Below, piece by piece: positions 1 to 7,462 of a stretch of DNA of 40,668 nt. Position 1 is the stretch's first letter; each line of letters opens with the position of its first letter. The stretch is from Alphaproteobacteria bacterium (lineage in GTDB: Bacteria; Pseudomonadota; Alphaproteobacteria; Puniceispirillales; UBA1172): assembly GCA_021296375.1 (NCBI GenBank), contig JAGWAQ010000001.1:1-40668 (forward strand), in the 5' to 3' direction. The translations under genes were made by a program, and so were the position numbers. Below the pieces are notes generated by a model. It searched no databases and was not told the DNA's origin. It saw only the letters and a program-made list of their open reading frames with translations.

Positions 1-103
1 CCCGATTTTCAAACGCAAATCCGTTCCCTTGATGCCGAAAGAAAACTTCCCCACCGGTGTGGCCACCATCCGCAAGGTTTCGATCCCCAGCATCAAGCGG
101 TCA
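1..103. other. Left flanking DNA, probably host
   Basis: This stretch lies outside the inferred left prophage terminus. On the minus strand it is open throughout in one frame (105 down to 1), ending in residues such as GKFSFGIKGTDLRLKIG, so it may be part of a host gene. No gene could be identified. If the right flank is joined directly to it, an open minus-strand frame crosses the junction, which would fit insertion inside a coding region, but the right-hand half of that frame has unconvincing composition. Confidence 0.45.
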
Positions 104-276
104 TGTAGAAAGACAGAATAGATGCAAACTCGGTACAACCCGGTACAAACCCGATACAACGTGGTACAAGTGGCGGGGATCTGCGGGGTTGCGGGGTGGT
201 GATGGCTTCCGCTCCGACGAGGCTTGAAGTTGCAAGATTTTCCGTTTTCAGGCAATTTTGGACAGAAGTCTTGCAA
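104..276 (+). other. Left prophage end with transposase-site-like repeats L1 and L2
   Basis: The left terminus begins TGTAG at 104. Two copies of a 17-base element follow in the same orientation: L1 AGACAGAATAGATGCAA at 111-127 and L2 GGACAGAAGTCTTGCAA at 260-276. The same element occurs twice, inverted, at the right extremity. Mu has the same plan: L1 near the end and L2 about 100 bp inside, whereas R1 and R2 abut. A reversed half-site TTGCAAGA at 230-237 makes a dyad with TCTTGCAA at 269-276 and could be a third contact. That the transposase at 10159 binds these is inference from position and symmetry. Confidence 0.75.
131..170 (+). repeat. Four helically phased GGTACAA repeats
   Basis: The heptamer GGTACAA (one copy GATACAA) occurs at 132-138, 142-148, 153-159 and 163-169, spaced 10, 11 and 10 bp, so all copies face the same side of the helix. 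The array sits just inside L1, between L1 and L2. It looks like a cooperative protein-binding site; the protein could be the transposase, a repressor or a host factor. A related GTACAA occurs in the early control region at 7520-7525. Confidence 0.6.
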
Positions 277-299
277 ACTCTGCGATTTCTTCAAACGGC

Positions 300-326
300 G
301 TTTAAGAGCGTTTAAATCCAGTTTAA
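300..326 (+). repeat. Three phased GTTTAA repeats at the left end
   Basis: GTTTAA occurs at 300-305, 310-315 and 321-326, again at 10 and 11 bp steps. A similar pair at 11 bp spacing, plus an inverted copy, lies upstream of the late promoter at 20085-20109. The AT-rich hexamers stand out in a GC-rich setting. Their role is unknown. Confidence 0.5.
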
Positions 327-370
327 CCGCGGCTTTGCGGCCGCCGCCCCGCTGTCAATTCCCCCGCAAA

Positions 371-423
371 AACGGAAAGTGAGGTGAAAGCTAAGCTATC
401 ACCTGCTGATTTGACTTTCCGTT
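371..423. terminator. Nested dyad, likely bidirectional terminator
   Basis: Outer arms AACGGAAAGT (371-380) and ACTTTCCGTT (414-423) pair perfectly, and inner arms AGGTGA (382-387) and TCACCT (399-404) extend the stem. A T-run follows on each strand (TTTTCTTAA rightward, TTTTTG leftward), so it can terminate transcription in both directions. This would insulate the prophage from host transcription and end the leftward fibre operon before L2 and L1. It could alternatively be a binding site or a small structured RNA. Confidence 0.6.
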
Positions 424-558
424 TTCTTAATTCGTTTTTACTTTCAATAAGTTAAAAGATTTCAAGGGCTGAATTATAAGCTTTTGCTACTTTCACTTCT
501 GGGCAAAATCAAACGATCTGAAAAATTAAAATAAGATTAACAGAAAACTCTGAGATCA

Positions 559-587
559 AGGGGCGGGCAATGGAGAACCCGCCCCCT
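559..587 (-). terminator. GC-rich hairpin after the leftward operon
   Basis: AGGGGCGGG (559-567) can pair with CCCGCCCCCT (578-587), forming a strong hairpin 19 nt beyond the stop codon of the last minus-strand gene. There is no good T-run after it on the minus strand, so it may act as an RNA stabiliser or pause site, with termination completed at 371-423. Confidence 0.4.
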
Positions 588-605
588 GAAAAAGTGGACC
601 GGCGG

Positions 606-1379
606 CTATTCGCCCTCGGTGCTTTCGGTGGCTTCTTCGCCGTCTTCGTCGTCTTCAGCGGTTTCACCATTGATGACCGCCATTGCTGTGACGTGGGTGC
701 TGGCGTCAACCCCATAGGCCGCGGCATGTTCATCGAGATCGGCTTTCATCCGGGAAGCAATGCCCGGGCCGGTTTCAAAGAGCGTGTATGGCTCCTTCAA
801 ATCGGCATGCAGGAGATGCGGGTAGGCGATCTGCTGATAGCCCGTAATCCAAATTTGGAGGTAATTCAGCAAGCCTTGATTGACGGTGGCGGGTTCGCCT
901 TCAGCCGGGGCAGGTGTCGCTTGCCGCGCCAGCTCGACCATTTGGTCAAGCTTGTCCTGAATGTCACGCGCTTGCGTTTCCAGATCAAACAATTCTTGAG
1001 GAATGATCGTGGGGATGCGGGTTTGGTCAAACGGCAGCCCTTCGTTGAATTTGGCGACTTCATCATTGTATTCCTGACGTTCGCGACGATGGGTCACCAC
1101 ATTTTCAGCCGCCAGGCGGAAATGTTCAGCCACAACATTCATGCCCTTGTCAAAATCGACAAAGGCAAATGCCGTGCCGCCGCCTTCAAGCGCGGTAAAC
1201 GCGTTATTGTAGCGGGTGATCAGCGGGAAGAATTCAAGCCCGTTAAAGGGCCCTCCAACTTCAGCCAAGAGACCGGGATCAATGGGGCCCAACTGGCCAG
1301 CGGCCGTTACCACCCCCCGCCGTGCCTTTGGCCATGTGTCGTTTTCGTCTACAAAAAATGGTAGGGTGATGTGTGACAT
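606..1379 (-). CDS. Hypothetical protein, last gene of the leftward structural operon
   Basis: A 257-aa protein of unknown function. The start is supported by AAAGGA 8 nt upstream. The first 80 residues look globular, residues around 85-155 are charged and helical (possible coiled coil), and the C-terminus is strongly acidic (ETAEDDEDGEEATESTEGE), like many phage structural or chaperone proteins. It closes the operon that begins with the holin-like gene at 5895. Position after fibre-like genes suggests a fibre-associated or fibre-assembly protein, but no family signature was recognised. Confidence 0.6.
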   Translation of the reverse strand: MSHITLPFFVDENDTWPKARRGVVTAAGQLGPIDPGLLAEVGGPFNGLEFFPLITRYNNAFTALEGGGTAFAFVDFDKGMNVVAEHFRLAAENVVTHRRERQEYNDEVAKFNEGLPFDQTRIPTIIPQELFDLETQARDIQDKLDQMVELARQATPAPAEGEPATVNQGLLNYLQIWITGYQQIAYPHLLHADLKEPYTLFETGPGIASRMKADLDEHAAAYGVDASTHVTAMAVINGETAEDDEDGEEATESTEGE

Positions 1380-1421
1380 ATGATTTTTCCTTTCATGTCA
1401 GGTTGCGGGCAGGATTGCCCG

Positions 1422-2174
1422 TTAAGCAGCAAGGGCCGCAATCCATGAGGATTGGTTCAAGCCCAAGCTGGTATAGGTTTCATTGTAAACAACACTGTCC
1501 AACAGATTGACACGCTCGGCATCATCATTGACCCAGATGCTGGAATTTGTCGGGTCGGGATAGCTGTCCACCACTAGGCTGAACGCTTCTGTCCCGTCAA
1601 CATCCAATGCGCCCTGCGCCGCCAGCTCAATCTTGATGATGCGGGTCAGGATGCTCAGGGTGGTGTCCTCGGCAATTTGCTTGATGCAGTACCAGGCCCC
1701 CTCAAGATATTTAATGCCTCGTTCAAGAACCGTGACGCCAAATGCCGCCAGCTCCCGCGCCCAGCGGATGAACTGCTGGCGGGTCTCGTGGCAAGCCTGT
1801 TGCAATCGCGCGATCAGCGGCGCGGCAGGGGTCAGGGCGGTGGTGGAAATGGTCTGCGCCGCTTCTGTTACGCCATCAGGCCAAATAGGATAAGCAGGAA
1901 TATTGCTGTTGGCCGCTGAATAGACGGTCTCTGTTTCATCCGGTGGGGATGCGCTGTTGTCAAAAATCGTCAGCGTCACGTCCCAAGCTCCGCCATCTTT
2001 GCGGTGCGCCACCAGCGGAAACCGGTTGGACAAATACGGTTCCGTTGGCAAAAGATGCTCAAGATCAACATCATGGCCATCGACCACCAACCGCCCGTCA
2101 GCTTTCACTTCAACATTGTCGGGGTTATTAGCGGGTGTCCCCCGCTGGTAACGAATTTTCAGATTGGTTGTCAT
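1422..2174 (-). CDS. Hypothetical virion/fibre-associated protein
   Basis: A 250-aa protein starting 1 nt beyond the previous stop, with GGAGAA upstream of the ATG, so translationally coupled to the 386-aa gene before it. The N-terminal 60 residues are beta-rich (LKIRYQRG, VKADGRLVVDGHDVDL); the middle (about 115-185) is predicted helical. No known family was recognised. Placement within a fibre-like gene set suggests a tail-fibre attachment or assembly role. A small GGGCA-GGAT-TGCCC hairpin lies right after its stop codon. Confidence 0.6.
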   Translation of the reverse strand: MTTNLKIRYQRGTPANNPDNVEVKADGRLVVDGHDVDLEHLLPTEPYLSNRFPLVAHRKDGGAWDVTLTIFDNSASPPDETETVYSAANSNIPAYPIWPDGVTEAAQTISTTALTPAAPLIARLQQACHETRQQFIRWARELAAFGVTVLERGIKYLEGAWYCIKQIAEDTTLSILTRIIKIELAAQGALDVDGTEAFSLVVDSYPDPTNSSIWVNDDAERVNLLDSVVYNETYTSLGLNQSSWIAALAA

Positions 2175-2175
2175 C

Positions 2176-3336
2176 TCAGGTTCTCCCCCAGATCATCAAG
2201 ACAAATTTCATATTAAATGCACTACCACTGCCGTCAGCTCTATGCCCCCGAATATTAATGCTCGTGTTGCTGTGGCTGGTAGCCTGTGTAGAAGACTGCG
2301 TTGAAGACTCAGGACTGACGAAAACCCCTCTGACATGATTGAATGAAACGCCTTCGGGCAGGACATAAACGACATTGATGGTCGTGTCAGGGTCATAATT
2401 TGATCGGGTTTCCGTCTGACAGAGCCAGATATTTGGCCCTATCTGCAAAAAATACCGATCTGAAGTCATAGAGATTTTGTAGGCTTCACCCGTTGAAGTA
2501 AATCCTGCCAGATCATAAGTATCCTCACGATCTGCATTCCCTAGATTGCTGTAAAAATCAGCCAGCAGATCACCGGTGTTAGCAATGTTAAGCTCATTGT
2601 CGGCATCATCCGTAAAGACCAGCTCGCCGTCAGCATTAACTTTAAGCGTGGCGGTGTAACCCGCCGTGGCCGCGACATTGACCGTCAGGGTTGGGGTCGT
2701 GCCACTATCAGCATCAGGAACGGTCCAGGTGATCGTGCCGCCGGTGACGGTGTCTACTGTCCTGAATTTGATGATGCTTGAGTTGGTCAAATCGCTGAAG
2801 GTGTGTTCCGTCGTCGTGAAGACGTAATCATCGCCGCCGCCATTTTCAGCGTCGACGGTCGCAATCGTAGTCCAGGTCGTGCCATTATCATGACTGAGCT
2901 GAAAATTGGAACCTGTAAGGACGCCGTCGGTTGTTCCCTCCAGCGTAAACTCCTGACCATCGGCAATCTTGATACTCAGGGCGCGGGCTGTGTTGGTGAT
3001 GGTATCATCGGTGGTGTCGTGGGTGAATATCTGCGCCGCAGACCCTGCCGCCACCGACCCGATAAATCCATCAGCTCCATCCCCCAGCGTCACCGTCAGG
3101 TTCGCCGCGGTGTCCGTGAAGGCCGTGTCATCGGCCGTGCGGGTGGTTCCGACGCTTTCGGTCGCGGGCGAGATCTGCCGCAAGGTCGTGGCCAGCTGAG
3201 CGAAGGTGATATCAACTTGTTCCTTTTCACCAAAAGCCGTGTAGCCGAAGACAAAAATCTGGTGAGAGTAGCTCAACGCGTCAGCGGAATCGAAATTTGT
3301 TCCGGGAAGAGGTGGATAATTATATTCTTCAGGCAT
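2176..3336 (-). CDS. Putative tail-fibre-like structural protein
   Basis: A 386-aa protein rich in Thr, Ser, Asp, Gly and Asn with short alternating hydrophobic strands (for example ATLKVNADGELVFTDDADN), typical of beta-structured fibre or spike proteins. The N-terminus has aromatic short motifs (MPEEYNYPPLPGT); the C-terminus ends in FNMKFVLMIWGRT, a hydrophobic tail often seen at fibre tips. The start is supported by TGGAGAT upstream. It follows the 465-aa gene after 12 nt. Fibre identity is inferred from composition and operon context only. Confidence 0.55.
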   Translation of the reverse strand: MPEEYNYPPLPGTNFDSADALSYSHQIFVFGYTAFGEKEQVDITFAQLATTLRQISPATESVGTTRTADDTAFTDTAANLTVTLGDGADGFIGSVAAGSAAQIFTHDTTDDTITNTARALSIKIADGQEFTLEGTTDGVLTGSNFQLSHDNGTTWTTIATVDAENGGGDDYVFTTTEHTFSDLTNSSIIKFRTVDTVTGGTITWTVPDADSGTTPTLTVNVAATAGYTATLKVNADGELVFTDDADNELNIANTGDLLADFYSNLGNADREDTYDLAGFTSTGEAYKISMTSDRYFLQIGPNIWLCQTETRSNYDPDTTINVVYVLPEGVSFNHVRGVFVSPESSTQSSTQATSHSNTSINIRGHRADGSGSAFNMKFVLMIWGRT

Positions 3337-3348
3337 GATTAATCTCCA

Positions 3349-4746
3349 TTAAATCGCGAGTGTGGGGACGTTGCGGATCCCTCTAGTAATCAGGGTGGGA
3401 ACGTGAGCAACCCCGTCAACATCCAGAATAGGAACATACTCTACGGGGTCTACGGCTCCGCCAGCACCGCCCGCGCCTTCCCCGCTTAAAGGCGGGACGG
3501 GGGTGAGCGGCGTTGCGCTGATTGCGTTGCCGGCTGAATCATAGGTGATTGTGACGAAATGCGTGTCGGCTTCAGTCTGTGTCTCGACCCAGCCGACGGG
3601 AGCATCGCCATTAAAGGTCAAGCGCGGATTGCCATCGGCGGCCACCACAATTCCGGCATCGGCGATGCTTTGACCTATTATTCCACCATCCGCTATCCAG
3701 GCGTCATAGGCCGTCTGCAGATCGATTCCGGTAATGGTGAGAACGTCATTAAAGCCGGTGGAATCAATGGCGGTGATGGTGCCGATCTGCATCGGGCCCG
3801 GCAATCGCTCAACAATAATCTCCCGCCCGACAGCGTAATCTGCCGGAAAATATTGAGCTGCAGGCCGCGTCAATGAAATGCTGTCTGAACCTACCGTTTG
3901 AGTGCCGACCCCGCCGCCGAAATTCATTAAATGGACGGTTGGAGTGCCGATAAGTGTAAGATTGGTCGTGTCGCCGTAAGACGCGTCGGACCAGACCAGC
4001 GGATTCAGCGCGGCTCCAAACGTTCTCATCCGCCGCATCGCCCAGTCATATTGGTGGGTGCTTCCGCTTGTTGCATTAACCCTAAGCCGACTTTGTACCG
4101 GTACTTCAAATTCTTCACGCCACCAGCCGCCTGCCGCGACGACTGTGCGCGTTGAGCCATCTGACAGAATCAGGTCATCATTGGCAAATTCACTGGCGGA
4201 ATACAGAGTGCCGTAAATCTGATCAAATTCAGTCCAGTCGTTTTCAACATCAGGGTCACCGTCTTCGTCAAGGCGATCAATCGCAACATAATTGTTTGAA
4301 TTTCCCCAGGTCGCGGAAGATCCAAATATTACTGTTTCAAAGGCCAAAGATGTAAGCCCCGCCGCCAAAGGAGATATTCGCACTTCGCTACGTTCAATAA
4401 TTTCAGCCAAGCTAGCCTGAAACGACGTTTCGGAATAAGCGCAGGCTGATCCGTTGTTTAAAGCGGGGCCGGTGTTTCCACTGTTTGTAGTCCCAGAATT
4501 GAGGAAATACCATTGTCCTCTAAATTGATTGCTTGGAGCTGATGGTACCGGCCGCCGAAATGGAATTTTCATCCAGCGGCTGAACGTATCTTGCGCGTCG
4601 CGCGTGGCTTGATTGTCGCCGACATTTGCCACCGCCGGAATTTGGAACCACGCGTTGGTCGACGGCACATAGAACGTCCGGGTTTGCACCGGCGCGGAAG
4701 CCGCGCCATTGACTGTCGGAAATAATGTCAGGCCGAGATCAAGCAT
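3349..4746 (-). CDS. Putative large fibre or baseplate-associated structural protein
   Basis: A 465-aa protein overlapping the stop of the gene before it by one base (TGATG). It is rich in Gly, Thr, Ser and Ala with many tryptophans (WGNSNNY, GGWWREEFEV), suggesting a secreted-style beta protein. The C-terminal 40 residues repeat a VPxL/VPI pattern (YVPILDVDG, HVPTLITRG, NVPTLAI). A Pro/Gly stretch encoded by a GC palindrome (3481-3496) looks like an inserted small repeat. Function is inferred from its place between endolysin-proximal and fibre-like genes. Confidence 0.55.
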   Translation of the reverse strand: MLDLGLTLFPTVNGAASAPVQTRTFYVPSTNAWFQIPAVANVGDNQATRDAQDTFSRWMKIPFRRPVPSAPSNQFRGQWYFLNSGTTNSGNTGPALNNGSACAYSETSFQASLAEIIERSEVRISPLAAGLTSLAFETVIFGSSATWGNSNNYVAIDRLDEDGDPDVENDWTEFDQIYGTLYSASEFANDDLILSDGSTRTVVAAGGWWREEFEVPVQSRLRVNATSGSTHQYDWAMRRMRTFGAALNPLVWSDASYGDTTNLTLIGTPTVHLMNFGGGVGTQTVGSDSISLTRPAAQYFPADYAVGREIIVERLPGPMQIGTITAIDSTGFNDVLTITGIDLQTAYDAWIADGGIIGQSIADAGIVVAADGNPRLTFNGDAPVGWVETQTEADTHFVTITYDSAGNAISATPLTPVPPLSGEGAGGAGGAVDPVEYVPILDVDGVAHVPTLITRGIRNVPTLAI

Positions 4747-5090
4747 CAGATGTTCGCGGGCTCACCTGCATTAACAATGCGCAGGGTCCCCGCGGCGCTG
4801 GCCTGAATGGCGGCGATGCGGAGGCCGCGAGGAATACTGTAAGGGTATTGCGAGTTCGCTGTCAGCAGCAGGTCATCGGTGTCGGCGGTGGGGCTGGCCC
4901 CCGCCGTGACATGGACATCCTGATCACACCACAGAATAACCAGCTGGTTTCTGTCTTCATTGATGGGGTCGGTGGTGGCGGCGCTGGCGGCGCCGGTCGC
5001 AAGGGTCGCGACCTGCCCGCCCAGGGTGAAGACCTGGGCAACGCCACCATCGGCGCCGGTCGGCAGTTTGTTTTCCATAAAGGCGGTCAT
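4746..5090 (-). CDS. Small hypothetical structural protein
   Basis: A 114-aa protein starting with a 4-base ATGA overlap with the stop of the peptidase gene. It is Ala/Thr-rich with beta-strand-like segments (NQLVILWCDQDVHVTAG; GLRIAAIQASAAGTLRIVNAGE). Such small beta proteins often cap or decorate virions, but no family was recognised. It is the first gene of the fibre part of the leftward operon. Confidence 0.55.
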   Translation of the reverse strand: MTAFMENKLPTGADGGVAQVFTLGGQVATLATGAASAATTDPINEDRNQLVILWCDQDVHVTAGASPTADTDDLLLTANSQYPYSIPRGLRIAAIQASAAGTLRIVNAGEPANI

Positions 5091-5536
5091 GCGGCCTCTC
5101 CGTCAGTCAAAAGTTTCCATTCGATCCCCGTCCATTGCCGGCCATCCCAGCGCCGCGGGTCAATCAGCTCAATGTGGGGGCAATCTTCAAAGCCTGTCCA
5201 CATGCCGCCCCAGAGCATGCGGGTGCCGCGCTCGACCGCGGCGTGGTAGAAGGCGCAGCCGACCTCCATCATCAAGGCGCGGTCCCAGCCGGCCTTGCCG
5301 GTGGCGGGGTCAATGGCGGCAAAGTCAATCGCCAGCCCGTGCAGATGTTTTGAATTCGGGTCTTTGGATTTTCCGTTGGCCACCAGGGCGTTTTGTTCTT
5401 CCTTTGTCCGCAAGCCGGAAATGATGGCGAAATCGACCCGTGTCCATTGCAGGGCACGGTGGGCCAGTTCCTGCAAGTCAGGGTGGACCTTGTCGAGATT
5501 TTTGATGGACCGGGCGGAAAAGCTGAACTCGGGCAT
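5087..5536 (-). CDS. M15-family peptidase endolysin
   Basis: A 149-aa protein with the M15 (L-Ala-D-Glu / VanY-like) peptidase signature SxHxxGxAxD at 62-71 (S62, H64, G67, A69, D71) and the third zinc ligand H121 in PHIEL. The N-terminus FSxRS...VHPDLQ is typical of phage peptidoglycan peptidases. It would cut peptide cross-bridges of the cell wall at lysis. The ATG at 5536 follows a GAGG ribosome site; longer versions have no ribosome site and a non-homologous extension. It lies directly after the holin-like gene. Confidence 0.85.
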   Translation of the reverse strand: MPEFSFSARSIKNLDKVHPDLQELAHRALQWTRVDFAIISGLRTKEEQNALVANGKSKDPNSKHLHGLAIDFAAIDPATGKAGWDRALMMEVGCAFYHAAVERGTRMLWGGMWTGFEDCPHIELIDPRRWDGRQWTGIEWKLLTDGEAA

Positions 5537-5538
5537 GG

Positions 5539-5895
5539 TCACATCCTCATGTCTTTCATTGCCCAAAAGAAAACGCTGATGCCAATCAGGTGGATAAAGG
5601 CAAGAGCGCTGAAGACAAGGGCGATGATTTCCCAGCCGAGGATGAAATAAAAGAGCAGCGCGGCGCTGGCCAGCAAAAGCAGCGGCGCGAACAACCCGAA
5701 GCGATTCCAGAAACGGCTCAGGCGTTTGCGGTTGCCGCGGTTGCCGAGGACAAACCATCCCGCCCAAAAGGCGGCGGCAATCAGTGCGTAGGAAAAAACA
5801 CTTTCCACGGTTGCCAGAAGGGCCAGCGTCAGAATGGTGATGATGGTTGCGGCGATCCTGCCCATCAACGCGTAAAATTCATTCACGGTCCACAT
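5539..5895 (-). CDS. Four-helix membrane protein, putative holin
   Basis: A 118-aa protein with four hydrophobic segments near residues 12-31, 34-51, 66-85 and 88-111 and a basic loop (GNRGNRKRLSRFWNR) between the second and third. The ATG at 5895 is preferred because GGAGG lies 6 nt upstream; an upstream in-frame start would lie inside the promoter motif. It is the first gene after the leftward late promoter and precedes the endolysin, so a holin or lysis-accessory role is likely. A second holin-like gene sits at 20238. Confidence 0.65.
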   Translation of the reverse strand: MWTVNEFYALMGRIAATIITILTLALLATVESVFSYALIAAAFWAGWFVLGNRGNRKRLSRFWNRFGLFAPLLLLASAALLFYFILGWEIIALVFSALAFIHLIGISVFFWAMKDMRM

Positions 5896-5925
5896 TGTCA
5901 TCCTCCATTTTTGATCAATATATGC

Positions 5926-5969
5926 AGAGTACCAAAAATAGAGGAGGTGATGGCGTGGCGATTTCGCCA
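5926..5969 (-). promoter_or_regulatory. Leftward late promoter (copy 1 of a 19-bp activator-site motif)
   Basis: On the minus strand TGGCGAAATCGCCACGCCA (5951-5969) is followed after exactly 19 nt by TACTCT (5926-5931) at the -10 position. The motif holds a TGGCGA-AA-TCGCCA dyad centred near -43.5, and no -35 hexamer is visible. The inferred start of transcription (about 5919) is 24 nt from the ATG at 5895. Identical 19-mers with identical spacing precede two other late operons. It would drive holin, endolysin and fibre genes. Confidence 0.75.
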
Positions 5970-6006
5970 TAGAAAACCCCGCCGTGATGATGACCGCGGC
6001 GGGGTT
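5970..6006 (-). terminator. Strong terminator of the immunity operon
   Basis: AACCCCGCCG (5975-5984) and CGGCGGGGTT (5997-6006) form a perfect 10-bp stem that on the minus strand is followed by TTTTCT. It ends transcription from the repressor operon immediately before the leftward late promoter, keeping the lysis genes silent in the lysogen. Confidence 0.8.
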
Positions 6007-6114
6007 GGGCAGGTGGTGGAATTATTTGGCTGGCGTCTTTATAAACGACACCACCTGTATATAGGCATTTTGTATTGCAATATCAAGGTCTGCAGAAATG
6101 GCTAAAGAATCGCT

Positions 6115-6588
6115 CTATTTGTTTGATGGTGTGGTGGGCTTAAGTGTTTCACTAAATTCTTTAAATTGACTGTAAAAACCGCCAGAATCATCAGCATTTA
6201 TTACGCTCTCTATAATTATTGAAATTTTTGGACAGTCTGCGACGCCATCATCACTGATGATCTTATATAAGAATGCCACTAATTTGGAAACCATCTCCGA
6301 TGTTGGAATTTTGTGATTCGCGGAATATTGATCGGTTACCCTAATCATTAATTTTGAAAGAAGATCAGGATTGATCTCATGTTCTGAAAAATCATGAGGG
6401 AGATCAAACACAACAGAAATATCCAGCTTGTCGGCTATTTCCAGAAATCTGTCTATTGATGGTTTTGTTCCTTCAACAATCGATTTGATGGCCAATCTGT
6501 TTATATTTATTTTTTCAGCGGCTTGAATCGGTGACATGTCCAGCTCTTTCAATCGTCGTTTAATGATTTTTCTATAATCAATAATCAT
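6115..6588 (-). CDS. Second HTH repressor-like protein (paralogue)
   Basis: A 157-aa protein with an XRE-like helix-turn-helix at about 18-38 (DMSPIQAAEKININRLAIKS). It is clearly paralogous to the protein at 6907-7428: both share SPIQAAEK, EGxxPxID+FxEIAxKL, HKIPTSEM and the FLYxxIxxDG...KI stretch. The start at 6588 was chosen by alignment with that paralogue; upstream in-frame codons overlap the membrane-protein gene. It is the last gene of the AT-rich leftward immunity operon. It could be a second repressor, an antirepressor, or a heterodimer partner. Confidence 0.7.
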   Translation of the reverse strand: MIIDYRKIIKRRLKELDMSPIQAAEKININRLAIKSIVEGTKPSIDRFLEIADKLDISVVFDLPHDFSEHEINPDLLSKLMIRVTDQYSANHKIPTSEMVSKLVAFLYKIISDDGVADCPKISIIIESVINADDSGGFYSQFKEFSETLKPTTPSNK

Positions 6589-6604
6589 CAAACGATTCTC
6601 TTTA

Positions 6605-6907
6605 TTATTTGATGGAAGGCGTTTTCTTTTCGCTTTTTTTTGAAGCGAAACGTTCTTCGAGAATATAGATGATGCGCAAGAGCAGGACCACCGGTCCAAA
6701 TATAACAATAAACTCCAACCACATGAAAAGGATGCCGAATAGAATTGATTTGAACGTTATTGTTGAATTTAAGGGAAAGTGACCATTGATTATTATAGGG
6801 AGCATAGTTCGATTGACGTCAGGGTGAAACATAGCAAATGTCATCAATACCGCTATAAACAAAGCAATAGTCACAAATGCTTCGATGAGTTTTGCCCAAG
6901 TCTCCAT
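6605..6907 (-). CDS. Small membrane protein within the immunity operon
   Basis: A 100-aa protein with two strong hydrophobic segments near residues 8-27 and 53-82 and a lysine-rich tail (ASKKSEKKTPSIK), suggesting an inner-membrane protein with a basic cytoplasmic end. Its ATG shares a base with the stop codon of the first repressor-like gene (TGATG), so it is translationally coupled and expressed in the lysogen. Lysogen-expressed membrane proteins next to repressors often act in superinfection exclusion; that role is inference here. Confidence 0.65.
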   Translation of the reverse strand: METWAKLIEAFVTIALFIAVLMTFAMFHPDVNRTMLPIIINGHFPLNSTITFKSILFGILFMWLEFIVIFGPVVLLLRIIYILEERFASKKSEKKTPSIK

Positions 6908-7428
6908 CAGCTGTTTTCCTTCATTCTTATATTATCTAACTTTTTATTTTTGCCGGATCGTTCAAGAAACTGTTGAAATTGAAGACGATATTTATTGCCG
7001 ACAGAATCATCCATAATGTATTTATTGTTAGAGTCGTTTGAAACGATGCTTTGAATGATTTTATCAATTTTGGCGCAATCCGGTTTTCCATCCTTAACAA
7101 TAACTTCATACAGAAAAGACACTGTTGATGACAGCATTTCAGATGTTGGTATTTTATGCGCCATCGTATAGGCATGCATCACTTTATTTATAAGATGTTC
7201 GAGAACTTTTGGGTCGATAATAAATTTTTCAAAATCATAATTTAAAAATGCCACGGCTGGGTTTATGCCCAGCTTTTCCGCGATCTCAATGAACTTATCT
7301 ATACCCGGTTGGTGGCCTTCAAATATCCCTCGGATTGATTGCCTGGGCATTTTGAATTTTTCTGCCGCCTGAATGGGTGATAGCCCTAACTCATCAAGAC
7401 GGTCTTTTAAAATTTTTTTATAGTCCAA
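6907..7428 (-). CDS. HTH repressor-like protein, probable phage repressor
   Basis: A 173-aa protein with an XRE-like HTH at about 16-38 (LSPIQAAEKFKMPRQSIRGIF) and a C-terminal region shared with its paralogue at 6115-6588. The only start consistent with the full HTH is TTG at 7428; no ATG or GTG lies upstream before an in-frame stop, and the ribosome site is weak (AGG, 7 nt). Its divergent position from the early operon matches the Mu c repressor. A perfect -10 TATAAT lies upstream on the minus strand. The TTG and weak site suggest deliberately low expression. Confidence 0.7.
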   Translation of the reverse strand: MDYKKILKDRLDELGLSPIQAAEKFKMPRQSIRGIFEGHQPGIDKFIEIAEKLGINPAVAFLNYDFEKFIIDPKVLEHLINKVMHAYTMAHKIPTSEMLSSTVSFLYEVIVKDGKPDCAKIDKIIQSIVSNDSNNKYIMDDSVGNKYRLQFQQFLERSGKNKKLDNIRMKENS

Positions 7429-7462
7429 TGTTGAGCCTATGTTTTTTTAAGTAACGCATAGT

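Noticed and set aside
131..170. Plasmid-type iterons or replication origin
   Set aside because: No Rep protein present and the element replicates by transposition; binding array is the simpler reading.
570..1364. 264-aa plus-strand open frame
   Set aside because: Overlaps the minus-strand 257-aa gene, which has a good ribosome site and operon neighbours; the plus frame runs against its direction.
604..5970. Invertible fibre segment as in Mu (G region)
   Set aside because: No invertase gene and no inverted recombination sites were seen around the fibre genes.
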